This document shows, one piece after another, positions 46,216 through 57,972 of a stretch of 64,000 nt of DNA. Position 1 is the stretch's first letter. Every line of letters starts with the position of its first letter. This DNA is from Oscheius tipulae (taxonomy: Eukaryota > Nematoda > Chromadorea > Rhabditida > Rhabditidae), in assembly GCA_037178975.1 (NCBI GenBank), contig JASJZH010000001.1, positions 6,990,501 through 7,054,500 of the forward strand. The letters are read 5' to 3'. The translations under genes and the position numbers were made by a program. The notes under the pieces are model-generated. The model made no database searches. It had not been told where the DNA came from and saw nothing but the letters and a program-made list of their open reading frames with translations.

Positions 46216-47546
46216 CTGTGTTCTGGAAACTGATATTTTGAGAGAGGTGCAGTGCTGGAGTGAGTACGAGACGGCCAGTGGAGCGAGCGCGCCAAATCTC
46301 AGCGTTCAAAAGGAGAATTACGATAGCCGCCCCAAAACTTACGAAATCAACGTTTTTTTTTTACTAAAAATTTTACTTTTTCTATTCTTTTGCTGTGGGG
46401 TTTGTATTTGAGCCATTTTGACGCAGTGGATAAGACCAAAAAGGATATGGAAAGAGCGCTCCAAATCCAAAAAGTTTAAAATTGAAATTTTTCGCGTAAT
46501 AATGTCTACAAACTTTTTGCGCTTTCCTTCTTCATAAAATTAAGAATCGAATGAGAATAGCAGTAAATTGCGCGTGATGGTCAGTCCACAAATGGCGGAC
46601 AGTAGTGGTAGCCGCGGCGTCGGTCAGTTGGCTAGCTATAGAGACACATAAATCAATAAAACCATGTGAATGGGTGATCCGAATCGGGAACAAAAGCCCC
46701 TAGACGATAAATTGTTCATTTGAGATTCTCGGAAGTGGGGATAATAACTGCTGGATGCATGTTAACTTGGTCAAAAGTGGGTGGAAATTTGAAAAAGTGG
46801 AGATAGCGCCGGTCCAACTGGGGGCTATGGTGCGTCTCGACTGGCTAGGCGGACGAGAGAGTATATAGGACGAGGAGAGCGCAGAGTGGGGAACACACCG
46901 AATGTGCGCCCTCGTCGGGGTGACCCGAGCACCCAGACCCTAGTCAGCCCCCGTCGTCAATAAATCGATTCCCACCAGACATTCTCATTCCGATGAGGTA
47001 TGGACTGACTGTTTCTGAAGAAACTGTAAAAGTATGGATGTGGTCCAAACTTGAATCTTTCTAGTTAGCGTGATACCCAAACTGCAGGGAATTCGAAATC
47101 TTCCCAAGTTATCCTTAGATCATTGTCTTGTTCTCTCAGAAGAAGTCCGAGTTTGAATGGTACAATTATCCCGCCGAATTCAATCTGACCCCGACTTGGT
47201 GCTTGGCGCATTCGCGGTGTCAAAAAACAGTGAGGTTGTGCGGCAATATGGGGAAAACCACTTTGCTGGCGGGAGCCTTATGGATTGTAAGAATTGGCAA
47301 TCGGGACAGAGTTTTGAAAGATGTCAATACTTTTTTTCAATGCCTAATTGTAGACAATATCCAAAGCTAAACAAAAACTCACGAATATCTGGTAGCATAG
47401 GTTCTTGGTCCTTCTGGAGTGCCGCCTGCCATTCGTTTGGAGATTCGGTTTACGAAAATGGCCCTGTAAAAATATAGACGCACGCTTTTCTCGGCTCTGC
47501 TTTTCGTTCATTTTACGGCGTCTAAATTACAAATCAATTTCAGAAG
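46216..47546. other. Spacer upstream of two divergent genes, possible solo LTR
   Basis: This lies between the polybromo start (-) and the ARM/BTB gene start (+). No exon is firmly supported; an open frame at 47157-47477 has no recognisable domain. The stretch about 46800-47000 has GTATATAGGACG, a GC-rich block and CAATAAATCG followed by TTCCCACCAGACATTC within ~120 bases, the promoter plus poly(A) layout of an LTR. No partner LTR, primer-binding site or pol gene was seen. Confidence 0.35.
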
Positions 47547-50500
47547 ATGGAAGCGAAACGTCGTCGATTAGAGGGCCCCTCCGGACAGAGCTTAGGCCAA
47601 GGAAAGACGGTTAAAGTGACCCGACAGATGCTGACCAGTGAGAATGAGAAAACCAGACTGGAGGCTGTACAAGAGCTGAAGAAACAGATCACGAACAAGA
47701 CGGCCGTCAAGACTTTCATGAATGAGAACGATCCCGAGCAACTGTTCAAAGCAGTCATTGATATGTTTGTCAAGAAGACGACAGAGTTTATGGAATCCGG
47801 GTCAGCTCAGTTCCCCTCGGAGCTCAAGTTTGCCATCGGAATATTGGCTAATTGCTGTTTCTACACGACCGAGGCCTGTCTGGAAATGAAACAGAACCAC
47901 ATCAGATTCAACAGTCTGGCCGGTATGACTCTGTTTATCTATAGCACATATCACTTTCAGTTAAAATAGCCGAGTCTACCTTGACTCCCACCGACTGTAA
48001 GTACTCTCTGATGAGACTTATCGGTAATATGTGTGCTCACAAAGTAAGTTCTGTGGACTTCCTTGTTAGACAAGCATTTTAGGAGGCAGCCTTGTCCATC
48101 TCGACGAGTTCCCTTCTTTTGGAGCAGATAGTCAAACAGCTCGACTCGGACCATTCATTAACAGTTTCTCAGGCGATGAGATGTCTAGGAATGCTGACCA
48201 ATGCATCTCTTTGGAGGGTAAGTTGTTTGAAACTTTAACAATATACTGGAAGGGGTTTTTAATGATTTTCAACCAACTAATGGCGCAAAGAACTACCTGA
48301 AACTGTTTATGAGAGTTTCGTCAATGGACAAAAAGATTTAACCGAAAAATAACACCTGTCGCTTTAATCTTGCTCCACCGCTCTTCTTGCCGAAAGTCTT
48401 GTTATTATTTTCGACAAAAGTGCACGTGCACTACGAGAGATTTATTGACCAAGAAAAGGGGAAAACTACAAGCCAGAAAAAGATCATTAACGTTTGTTCC
48501 CAAAAAAAGGTAGTTTTGAACCGGTATCCTTTGCGCTCACTGGGAGAAAGCGATCCACCGAGGTCATTTAAAGAGAGACTATGTACAGAGTAGCTACAAA
48601 TCAGTTCAGAAGGAATGTCTAGTTGTTTCTTCTTGGCTGAAAGACTTGGTTGGTCGAGCGTACGTGAGACGAATTGTTTTGAGTGCTGAGCTGCTGATGA
48701 GTCGGGATGACCTTCTCGTGAGTCTTCTTGACAGCAGCCGTCGGATAGCTGTGTTCCATCTGGAAAAGGCTCTTGTTGTTCCAGTCTCTTGACTCATTTT
48801 ATTGGTTAGGAAACACCCGAAAACCATTAGAAGGGGAAAAAATAGCCACTAGTTCACTCAAAGTAATAGCGGTAGTTACCTCTTTTACCTGAGTTATCAG
48901 CGTCGTGTCCCGTTCAATCTGAGCCAAACTATCCTCTCCGGAACTCTCACTCGATGCCCTCTCGTTTTCCGAGGCACGTCGTTCCTTCTTGTTAATAACT
49001 CTACGACCGCCTACACGCTCAGCTGGGAGATGTCCTCCTTTCATTTCTTGTTCTTGCTCCATCTTCTAGATCGAACACAATCTGAATGTTTGACTATTAG
49101 CTGTTATCGGCCGGGGAGAGAGAGGGTAAAAGACCGCAGATGTTAGTTGGGAGGGAGAAAGAGCAGATGGTCAAATGCAGCTGTGTTCATACGGTGGTAG
49201 AAGAGCCAAATTGGAAGAGGGGATTTGGGGCAATCCCCAGTTTTACAGGGACAACAAAACGTGTGAGATCAGCTGATGTTTACGAGAAGACTGGCAAGCC
49301 GCCTTCGAGAGAGTCAGATGTGACGGGGCGAGGACGCAGAGGGAGCTGCGGTCACATGAATAAGAACACACAGTCGAACAAGGCAGTCGTTCCGTTTCGA
49401 CTGTGGCACACGGCTTTGGCAGCCGAGGCTGTTTGTCATGGAGAGAGAATGAGAGAAAGAGAGTGTTATCGGAGGGGAGGCGTCAGCCTTGTTTACCGGG
49501 CAAAACTGTTTTCGCGAGATAGCGGCACTGAATCAGAGAGTGAAAGATCGTAGATTGATTCAGAGACAGAATACTTATTACTTTCCTAACAATTGATTTC
49601 AGCCGGTCCTTCAAGCGAACGTCGCCTTCAATCTCGGAAAACTCATCGCTGCCAAGAGTGGAAAGGTGGTCGAGGACGCGGTCAGTCTTCTGCTACTTCT
49701 CAGCAGAAGAAATGCAAACGAGGTCGGAATCCAAGTGACTGGCAGGTTGGTTTCAAGAGAGAGGCCGCCGAGCCGGGCCGTTGATCGAGAGACACTCTCG
49801 CTGCCTATAAAGGGGCAGCAGGCATGTGACCGCGCATTCGATAGCGACAGAAAAAAGGCAGAATTATGATGAGAGAAGAGATATTGATAGACGGATTGTT
49901 TTGAAAGATCGAGGGAGAGAGAAAGGCTAGTTCCAGAGAGAATGAGGGGAAATAACAAGGTCGCAAAGGGGCGGGCGACCTTCGTATTCGAAAGCAGAGT
50001 AAACAAGTTGTCCGCCAAATTATGGATTCAAAAAAATGTGGTCTAGACTGAGAATATGAAGCCAAATGTCCCTGACTGGCCGAAAACTTCCAATTATTCG
50101 GGTTGACCTTTCTCGTCTTTGCAAACACACTGGAGGTCACTCATCGAAAATCCTTCCAAACTATTCTTTTAAAGAGCTGGGTCCGTCGGTGTGTCGCCTC
50201 GGTCCGAGAAAACCTTACCACGAGCTCGAACCTGGGTAGTTCAAACGAGAAACGAACGCTCTATCAGTGCGCTACGAATGCAAAGGCGCTGCAGCAAAAA
50301 CCTAGAAGCATATTGCGAATACGCTCGATATAGGCCTGGGTCATTTTGACCCGATCTTCACCCTTGTATATGATAAAACAGGTCAGTTTCAGTGACTGTG
50401 TGGAGAAGCTGCTCGAGTTGTTTTTCCAAGGAAACGAGACAGTCCAGCAACTGGTTGTACGCCTTTGTGGAGCCTCGCCGGACGTAAGAGACAAGTTAGT

Positions 50501-52723
50501 TTTTTGCCACGCAGACTCTGTTTTGACAGGTCTCTTATCAATTCGTGATCAAAGTACTTTGTTCTAGATTCGGAGAGAAGGGCACTATTCAGAAGATCAC
50601 GGACAATGAGGAACATCATACTCAAGAATGTTGCAACTTACTCTCTACTTTCGCTCAGGATGCCTGGGGACGCGCCACCTTGAGGACTTCAGGAGCTCTC
50701 GATGTTCTCCTGAATCGTCTGTGCAAAGACTGTCCCCTCTCCGAGAAGATGAACCTGATTCGATCCCTCAAACACTTCATTCATGATACTGCCGGCATAG
50801 CCCACATGGCAGCCAGTCGTCAGTTTGTCGACATGGTAGTGAAGGATGTCAAAGAGTTCGTCCAAGAGAATGGATCTGTTTGTAAAGTCAGTTGACTCGG
50901 AAAGAGCTAATCAAAAATTTTCTTTTCAGCCAACAGTCCCAGACGACGACGACTTCTACCGTCCTGACAGTCCGTTGTTAGTGGAAATCGAGACGAGTAT
51001 GAAGGAGGACACAAGTCGCAGAGATCAGCCGGAACGACTTCACAAGGACTTCTTTTCGCTTTGGGGATACAGCGCCTCGTCTCCGACTCGCTCCATGAGT
51101 TCCGGGAATTTGAGTCCTCATTCAAGTGGAGCTGCTTCGCCGATCTGGCTGACGAGCCCCGAAAGTGCCAGCCGTCTGTCTCTGGCCGGCAGCTATCAGA
51201 AGAGTGAACAGCCGTTGGATCAAGAAGAAACTGACAACTCGGCATCGGAGAACGACAGGTGCCGTCGGGCTGTAGGATCTTTTGAAATTTCTCCTAAACA
51301 TACAACTTTAGATCGTGGACAGTGAGCTGTGGCTGATCTGTCAACAGACCCAGGAAGACAGCAACCTTCCGCGGCTCATCCGAGTCGACTTGATCGATGC
51401 CATTCTCGATTACCTGTCCATGATTCCTCGTCCGGATTATCGCGTGGCCCGAGCTCTTCGTCGACTCGCAGAGTTCAGAGAAGGACTGGACAAAATGATC
51501 GAGATGGAGTTCCACACTCGCGTTCTGAACAAGCTTTGTGATACGCCGTGCAGGATATTGAGGTGACAGCAAGTGTTTGTATATTTATAACTTCTTTAGG
51601 AATGCTCGTCGCTGTAATCGCTGTGAAAAGTGCGGAACGTTCGGGAGAGAAGTGCTGAAAGAGTTTGCCAGTCATGTTGACAGCGACTTTGGACATTCTT
51701 ACGTCTCGCGACTAATCTCGAGCCCTGACTTTGACACAAGAGTCAGGGCAGCCATAGCAAAAGTAGCTCTGATCAGGTGGGTTGTCTTCAAGATCTGACC
51801 AAAGACTCTTTAGGAATCGGGGCCCCATGGATCGGCGTCTTTCTATCGGGCACAAGAACGCCATGGAGATTCTCGTAGACTCTCTGAAGGATCTTATCAC
51901 AAGAGAGAATTTCGAAGAGATAGCCGATGAACCGACGTATTCTGGAGGGCCACCTCTGTGTGCTCAAATCGTCGGAGCCTTGTCGACTCTGATTCCGCTG
52001 TCCAAAATCCGAGAGATGTTTGATATTGACGCAGTTTTCGTGAGATCCGAGCTGGTCGAGTGCAAGATCTCTTCGGAATGTCCGGAGAATCCAAACGACT
52101 ACCTGAAGTTCGAGGAAGACGGCAGATGTTTGGCCTATATTAGTCTGAAGGATGCTTGTGAAAATTCTGGCTATTTCCAGGTTTGTTCTTTTCAGAACTC
52201 TCAAGAGTTGTACTCTCCAGGGAATGTTCACGGCGAATCTTTTGGAGAAGACCTCGGGTCAGAGAGTCTTCAAGTTTGATCCCGAGAAGGAAAACTGCTC
52301 CTCCGACGACTTCACCCGATTCCTTCACTGGTTGTCGGGATGTAGAGATGAATGCACAACGAGGGTCAAGACCATTTCGACCTGCTTGGCTATGATCGAA
52401 CTTTCTGATCGCTATCTCTGCCACTCTCTCAGCGACTGGGTCTGTGGACCTCATGGTCCAGCCTCGCGACTCATCTCCGGCTCATCTCTTCAACATCTCT
52501 TCCCCGCAGCTCTTTCCACCAACATGCATCCAAGGTATTCTGTTCTGTCTTCTATTCAATGAAGAGCTCTTTCAGATTTCTGTCAGCCTGTTTCGCGACT
52601 CTGATGCGATATGCGAATGCCGAAGATATTGTCAATGTGATGCTGGTCATTCACAAGTTACCGGTTCTTCAGGAGACCTTTCTCTCGAAACTCCGCAGTT
52701 TTGTTACAGATTGTACAAGATAA
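47547..52723 (+). CDS. Armadillo-repeat protein with C-terminal BTB domain (ARMC5-like)
   Basis: The ATG follows TTTCAG by three bases. The N-terminal half is made of ARM-like helices: MLTSENEKTRLEAVQELKKQ, LKFAIGILANCCF, LMRLIGNMCAHKEAALSIS, MRCLGMLTNASLWR, QQLVVRLCGASPDV, ECCNLLSTFAQDAWGRATL, GALDVLLNRLC. A Ser-rich linker with SPTRSMSSGNLSPHSS follows, then more helical repeats. The C-terminal part resembles a BTB domain: GMFTANLLEKTSGQR, FTRFLHWLSGC, AMIELSDRYLCHSLSDWV. ARM plus BTB in this order is the ARMC5 layout, a CUL3 adaptor; the function is inferred. A ~2.2 kb intron (48222 to ~50386) contains DAP-1 on the other strand and a SINE. The stop at 52721-52723 lies 19 bases from the stop of the convergent MFS gene. 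Confidence 0.78.
48619..49062 (-). CDS. dap-1: DAP-1, death-associated protein 1 family
   Basis: Two exons of a ~110-residue, highly charged, disordered protein. The N-terminal block MKGGHLPAERVGGRRVINK matches the family's KAGHPPAVKAGGMRIV start. The C-terminal exon begins MEHSYPTAAVKKTHEK and ends STNQVFQPRR, matching the FPPAAAQVAHQK and HIQQPRK segments of human DAP. DAP1 is a small substrate of TOR signalling that restrains autophagy; the role here is inferred. The whole gene sits inside the large intron of the ARM/BTB gene in antisense. Confidence 0.82.
50170..50290 (-). repeat. tRNA-headed SINE, same family as 35655-35775
   Basis: On the minus strand GTAGCGCACTGATAGAGCG (A-box side) and CCAGGTTCGAGCTCG (B box) are followed by GGTTTTCTCGGACCGAGGCG and ACACACC. 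The 110-base match to the copy at 35655 includes both flanks of the tRNA-like head. Lies in the big intron of the ARM/BTB gene. Confidence 0.7.
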
Positions 52724-52742
52724 ATAGTTTAGTTGAGGTTTT

Positions 52743-54252
52743 TTATTCGGAAAGTTCGCGAGTGAAGACGAGGAAGAGCAAAATGCCTCCGACCTCGATG
52801 AGTCCGTTGACGATCCAGAGAGTAGCTTGGCCATAATTGGTGAAGACCGCTCTGAATTGCCGTTACTGCCCGGTTCATTTTACTCTCACGTGACATACGT
52901 CGAACCAATAATGTAAATGAGATCTTCAAAGGCAACGAAAGCACCTTGTAGAATGTTCTGTAACTGGTTCTATATGAAACAAAATAGCCTGAACCTGATC
53001 AACACGCTTCAAGACGCGGCTGTAGACGGTATCAAGAGCAATCTGAGCCATTGGGAGACCGATTCCCGTTTGAATAGCCGCCAGACCCAAAAAGAGCAGA
53101 CTGTATCCAGATGAGCTAGTGGAGCACCAGGAATACTTTGTCTGATCACAGCCAGCACCAGTTACATCTGAACCATGGAAACATACAGAAAGTTGACTTA
53201 CTATTGTAAGGGACAAGAGGTTCGGAAATAAGAGGGTACGGATAAGACAAGGTATACATGGAGAGCGAGATCAGGAGAGAGATTCCGAAGAAGCACAGAG
53301 GATCAGTTCTAAAATGGGGAAAGGAAATAGCGAGACTCTCACTTCTGGGTGATTTTGGTGAACATGAAGAGACTACAGACAGCCAGAGCCACGAATCCAA
53401 CAATGCTCGAGGAGACACCATTGGCAAAGGTGGCTTCTTCATCGGTATACCCGAAGACGATCATGAGAAGCGGACTTGTAAGACTGAATAACTTATTATT
53501 TCAATAAGAATATGTTCAATTTACGCCATGAGTGTGACTACGGATAGATTGACCGTCACTTTGAGAATCCAACAGAGTCCGACCAGGAACCAATTCACAT
53601 TGACCAGATGAAGTGAGAGGACCTTCTCCACAAAAAGGAGGAACGAAAAGTTTGGTTTTTCTTGAAAGACTATGCTAAGAACTCTGGTACCTACCATGGG
53701 GCGGAGGAAGGTCTTCGAGATGCTGTGTGATGAGGTAGATAGAGACAAAGTTGAGCAAGAGAGCGAGCCAGACGGGTGCCGAGTAGAGATGGAGGCGCAA
53801 TCCGAGGAATAGTTCGATTCCCGAGTACCGGATCGATGTGAAGAGCAATTGGAAGACTGAAACTTTCGCAACCCTTCGCGCGTTAACAGCCATCTATGTT
53901 TGTGTGACTGCCGCAAACAGTTTCCATCTCTGATGGACTTACGACTCGTGGATACTGTACCTGGTTCGATTACGACAGCTATCCAGTTGGCCAGAGTTAG
54001 GGCAGCGTATGCTCGAGGACGGTCTTCTCTTCGACTCATGGCTACGATGTAGACGCGTAGAACCGTCGGAGCACCTGTATTGGGTATTTGAAAGAAATTA
54101 GAACCTACTGTTAGCAACATCAAAAAGAAAGTAACAGGAGCCCATTATGTAGCGTTTGTTAGACGGCCAGTGCTCCACACTCAAGTAGGCTAGACAAGCG
54201 ATCAGTGACAAGACTCTTCCGAAAATCAGGGGTCCTCTGGAGAGAAATAAAC

Positions 54253-54326
<74 letters not shown>

Positions 54327-54667
54327 TCTACCTGATCTTTTTGGTCTTATAGGCACAAAATGAGAAGAGAATGGCAAAGATTGCATGCCCAAACCGAGCC
54401 ACGGAACTAGCAGCTCCATAAAACTGAGCATCCGCTTTTTTGTCCATCTAAATGCGGTCAGTTTCTGTAGGTTTGAAAAGAAGCACCTCTGCCAAATATG
54501 CATATTCTGATACACCAAGCACCGTGTTTTCTACGGCTGTTAAGCAGGAAATGACACTCGCCAGAACTATTGAAGACCATTGTGTCTTGCTAACCGATGC
54601 CTCTGTGAGGTTTATATATTGAAACAATGAGAAAAATCGAACCGAGAGGCAAGATGAACAGCTGCAT
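52743..54667 (-). CDS. MFS transporter, MFSD8/CLN7-like
   Basis: About ten exons and a dozen membrane segments. The start was placed at MQLFILPL because a 39-nt intron then joins to KTQWSSIVLASVISCLTAVE, matching the first helix of the family. Downstream come EYAYLAEMDKKADAQFYGAA, KKIRGPLIFGRVLSLVACLA, ANSAPTVLRVYIVAMSRRED, RPRAYAALTLANWIAVVIEP, and a last helix LWIVNGLIEVGGILLFLVF ending TRELSE. The Arg-rich loop and aromatic helix 1 resemble nematode MFSD8/CLN7 lysosomal transporters. Substrate is unknown. The intron at ~54240-54335 holds a long AT microsatellite. An AATAAA overlaps the stop codon (minus strand, 52742-52747). Confidence 0.8.
54254..54324. repeat. (AT)n microsatellite
   Basis: About 70 bases of uninterrupted AT dinucleotides inside an intron of the MFS gene. 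Likely length-variable between individuals. Confidence 0.97.
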
Positions 54668-54949
54668 GTTGTGCAGAGCAATGGTCGGAGGGGCGGGCAG
54701 TGTCTCATCAAGGGGGGACAGTTTTGCCTTGGGGCGCGCAACTATTTTTAGTCATCGACGCTTACTGACTGTTGTATTTCGAAAAAGTCAAAGGTAGGAA
54801 GTTTATTCAACATTGGACAGACTCTCTCGAAGGAGCCGTACGTATGTAAACATACAGGAGACAGGATTGAAGCAGCATAGCACCACAATTGTGATATTAG
54901 AGCATGGGAATTGTTTGTCACCTTGTTTAGAAGATGCAACTGGCTTGAT

Positions 54950-56470
54950 GATGTCCAAGTCTGAACGCTCACTCATACATTCTTCGATATCTTCGACTGT
55001 GCGAGGCAGAATCCTGTTCATGATCTCGTTGCCAAAGCCAGCCTTTCAAATGACCACATCGTCTTCAATCCTCATTCCGCCGCTTCCCCTGTACTCGTCG
55101 ATGACCTCCTTCACAAGATACTGTGCTTTTCTCAGATCTCTATAGGCCGGTTCCAGGAGCGAGTCGATAAAATAGCAGCCAGGTTCGATGGTGGTCACCA
55201 TACGTTTCTTCAGCGTGCATGAACAGTGAAGACTCTTCAGTCCGGGCTCTTCCTATCGAGTCTTGGCGTCTCTCAAATAACCACCGACATCATGCATGTC
55301 AAGACCTAGTGGATGGCCAAGTCCGTGCGGCATGAACAAGGTCCCAATGCGAGCAGATATCTATAGATGGAAGTGAATCTTTCGCAGGCGATGAATGTAC
55401 CATTTCTTCAACGCTTCCCACAACGAGTCTAGCAGTTTTCAGATGTCCCAGGATGGTTTTTTCGGCAAGCATTGACTTCCATGACATTCCGGGCTTGGCA
55501 GCTTTAAATACTTGTCTGTTGGCGTCCGGAACAGCATTGTAGATTGTCTTCTGCTTGTCCGTGAACTTGCCACTGACAGGGAAGGAAGATGTTACGTCGG
55601 ATACTAAATGAGAAAATGTAGATTTTCAGTCAAGGATAGGGTTTGACAAGTCGAAGAGAATGACTGGAGCTGAGCAGAAGAGAAAGAAGGAAACTACTAT
55701 AGCAACAGTATTCTGGACCCATATCGAACAAACACATATCGCCATCCCTGTTCACCTTATCGTTAGGAGCATTTGCATGTCCTTAATGCAAAATGGCACT
55801 GTTCTCATCGCTAGCAGCCATACAGGTGTAGTCGAGGTGATGTAGCCGCCGTGAAAATACGAGTAGTTGCGGAAGATGCTGCAGAGTTCACATACAACAA
55901 ATCATGTTTACATATCTTTCCATCTGGTACTTGTGGTATCCCGGTCGAATCTGCTTCATCGCCATCATATAGGCTTCACATGCGATTTTGCATTGCTGAT
56001 TTCCTGAAAAGGTAACGGGATAGTTGATACAAAGAAGGGCTGACCAGCTTGTAGTCGGTCTGATAACACGCAGGCCATAACGAGGTACAGTAGATTGTCT
56101 TTGGAAAAGATATCCAGGGAAGTCGGCTGGCTGGAATATGCTGCTGCTGTCCGAATTGCGGCTCAGAGAAGAAGATACAACTGGTACGTCTCCAATTCAT
56201 GAAGCAAGCTACTGGAGATAATGTCCCCTTTCCCATGAAAGCTGATTGCATCAACGACGTACTTTCTCCTGAACCAGTCCTCGTCATTAATCTTCACGTC
56301 CCAGATAGCATAGGCAGGAGCAAGACGAGGAGGGAAAAGCCACGGGCGCCCAGAATCCACATGGGTTGCTCGATAGCATTCGCTCTCGTGTACACCGAAG
56401 TACATCGGCTACAAAACGACGGCGACTCTCGATGAAAGTTCGTCGGGAACTTTCAATGTTTCCTTTCCTC
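54950..56470 (-). pseudogene. PEPD: Prolidase (Xaa-Pro dipeptidase, PEPD) pseudogene
   Basis: Minus-strand similarity to PEPD runs from ETLKVPDELSSRVAV to LPRTVEDIEECMSER. It includes [86 protein letters not shown] and GGMRIEDDVVI. Disabling changes: in-frame TAG at 56409-56411, TAA at 55783-55785 (replacing Tyr of HYGHA), TAG at 55253-55255 and TGA at 55046-55048, a frameshift near EISNAKSHV, and loss of about 40 residues between the N-terminal block and YFGVHE. Introns of normal size (e.g. before EISNAK) are retained, so it is not a processed copy. The five metal-binding residues of the family (two Asp, His, two Glu) are all still present, suggesting recent loss. Confidence 0.9.
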
Positions 56471-57060
56471 GTCTGAAAGTCTAGCCTTTTCTAATAAAAG
56501 GGTTCAGTCTATTTGTTCATTTGCAGGGTTGTCTGTAACTTCCAGCCAAAAGAGACAGGTTGTCAAGGGTTAGGTTGTTAGAAATCTGATTCTTCTGTAT
56601 TATACGGAACGCATTTACCTCTAGACTAATTGCAATTAAAAATGTCTACAAGAAACTTTTGTTACTGTAACTCGGGGTGAGTATCTAGCAATTAAGAAAA
56701 CCGAGATTGTTTGAAACAGCAAGTACTTTTATAAAACTACTTTTGTGCTCAATTGAGAGTGCGCTCCGTGTTGCACGAAAGAACCAAATATATTTCCGAT
56801 GGAAGCTCCCCAATGGATGCTGTTAGACATGCCAAACTGTGCGCTCTGTCATGAGCGTAAACATGTGCCTTCGGCACTTGTTTACGCAACGAAACTGTTC
56901 TGTTTTGGCAACATAGTCGCTCGAATTGAAACGCTTTACGGTCAAAGACAGGTTTCTTGCCAGCCGCACTTACTCCCGTTTGTAAGACAATAGTTCATTG
57001 GCATTAGAACGGAACACTCTCCCTTCTCATGGCAAGTTTTAACAGTTTCCAAATTTAACA
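56471..57060. other. Spacer, no supported gene
   Basis: Contains an open stretch from 56799 (+) with several cysteines (MPNCALCHERKHVP) but no family match and no clear splice partner. Nothing else is seen. Confidence 0.35.
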
Positions 57061-57705
57061 CATGTTCAGTGGAGAGCTGTGGAGAAACATGTCATAGCTG
57101 CTGTCTTCATTATGATCGCAGCGCTTACTGGCATGACTCTGCTCATTGTAGACGATATAGTCTTCGAAATTCGAAGATGCCGGTCTGAAACGGAGAGAGA
57201 TCTAGCTGTTTTCAAGGTTAGTGGTCGCGCTTATCGCGAACAAAGACCGTTTGTCATAGGTTACACGGGATATATCAAAGAGTCATTGGTGGTGTGAAAA
57301 GATAGACGTTCACTATTAGTACGGAAATTTACATGCTACTTTCACCAGGCAGCGCAAATCTGGTCGAAATATTCGATTCGGACAGGTTTGGCCATGCCAG
57401 GCTTGTAAACAGCGCGCACCTTTGGTCAGTAACCTGGCCTAGCCTGGATGGCCAGCTTTGCGATCCCTGATCTTACCATGAGACTCGATCTTTTGGAGAA
57501 GTTTTTAAGGTTTTTTTCCAGTCATCTTCGGCGGATCAATTTTGTTACAAATACGAGGCTTTCAGAGCTATGCCGATGATGCGCACTCTTTGATGACCGA
57601 TCCTTGTGCCATTTCAATGCGACAGGACGACTTCTTCGTCATGTTGGAACACATTTTTTTGAGAAACGGCTACTGTGAAGCATGCTTTGATACAACAGCT
57701 TAACT
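57061..57705 (+). pseudogene. Cuticle-collagen N-terminal-domain-like fragment
   Basis: An exon starting after TGTTCAG encodes WRAVEKHVIAAVFIMIAAL, a membrane segment, then DDIVFEIRRCRSETERD ending LAVFK. This is the shape of the nematode cuticle collagen N-terminal domain (hydrophobic helix followed by a helix ending E...FK). A second exon (SYADDAHSLMTDPC) follows at ~57567, but no Gly-X-Y repeat is found before the frame closes near 57700. It could be a truncated collagen, a collagen-N protein without collagen, or chance. Confidence 0.3.
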
Positions 57706-57972
57706 CTATATTCCTAGTAGTACATATATGTGTCTTCAACCATAGTTTCGCAAGTCTTTCTTGACCGATCTGCTAGCAATCTATCGATTGCTTCGCCTTA
57801 CCTTTGCTTTTTCTATTTGTGTTCTGTGCTTTCGAATTCTTGAAGGAACCAAGGGACATCCGAAGTCAATTTCTACAGTCTGAGCTTCAACCTTATGGGA
57901 GTGAAAAGCGAAAGACAAACTCTTACAATTGTAACTATTAAAGATTTTTCTTAAACGCTTCTTGTAGGGAAG

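Noticed and set aside
47157..47477. Plus-strand open frame as the first exons of the ARM/BTB gene
   Set aside because: No clear donor joins it to 47547, where an acceptor-like TTTCAG stands just before a good ATG; left as unexplained spacer.
49140..49553. Plus-strand 137-codon frame as a gene upstream of dap-1
   Set aside because: Basic, low-complexity composition, lies in the intron of the ARM/BTB gene and has no recognisable family.
54950..56470. Working prolidase with stop-codon readthrough or recoding
   Set aside because: Stops are of all three types and a frameshift and deletion are also present; no recoding signal explains that combination.
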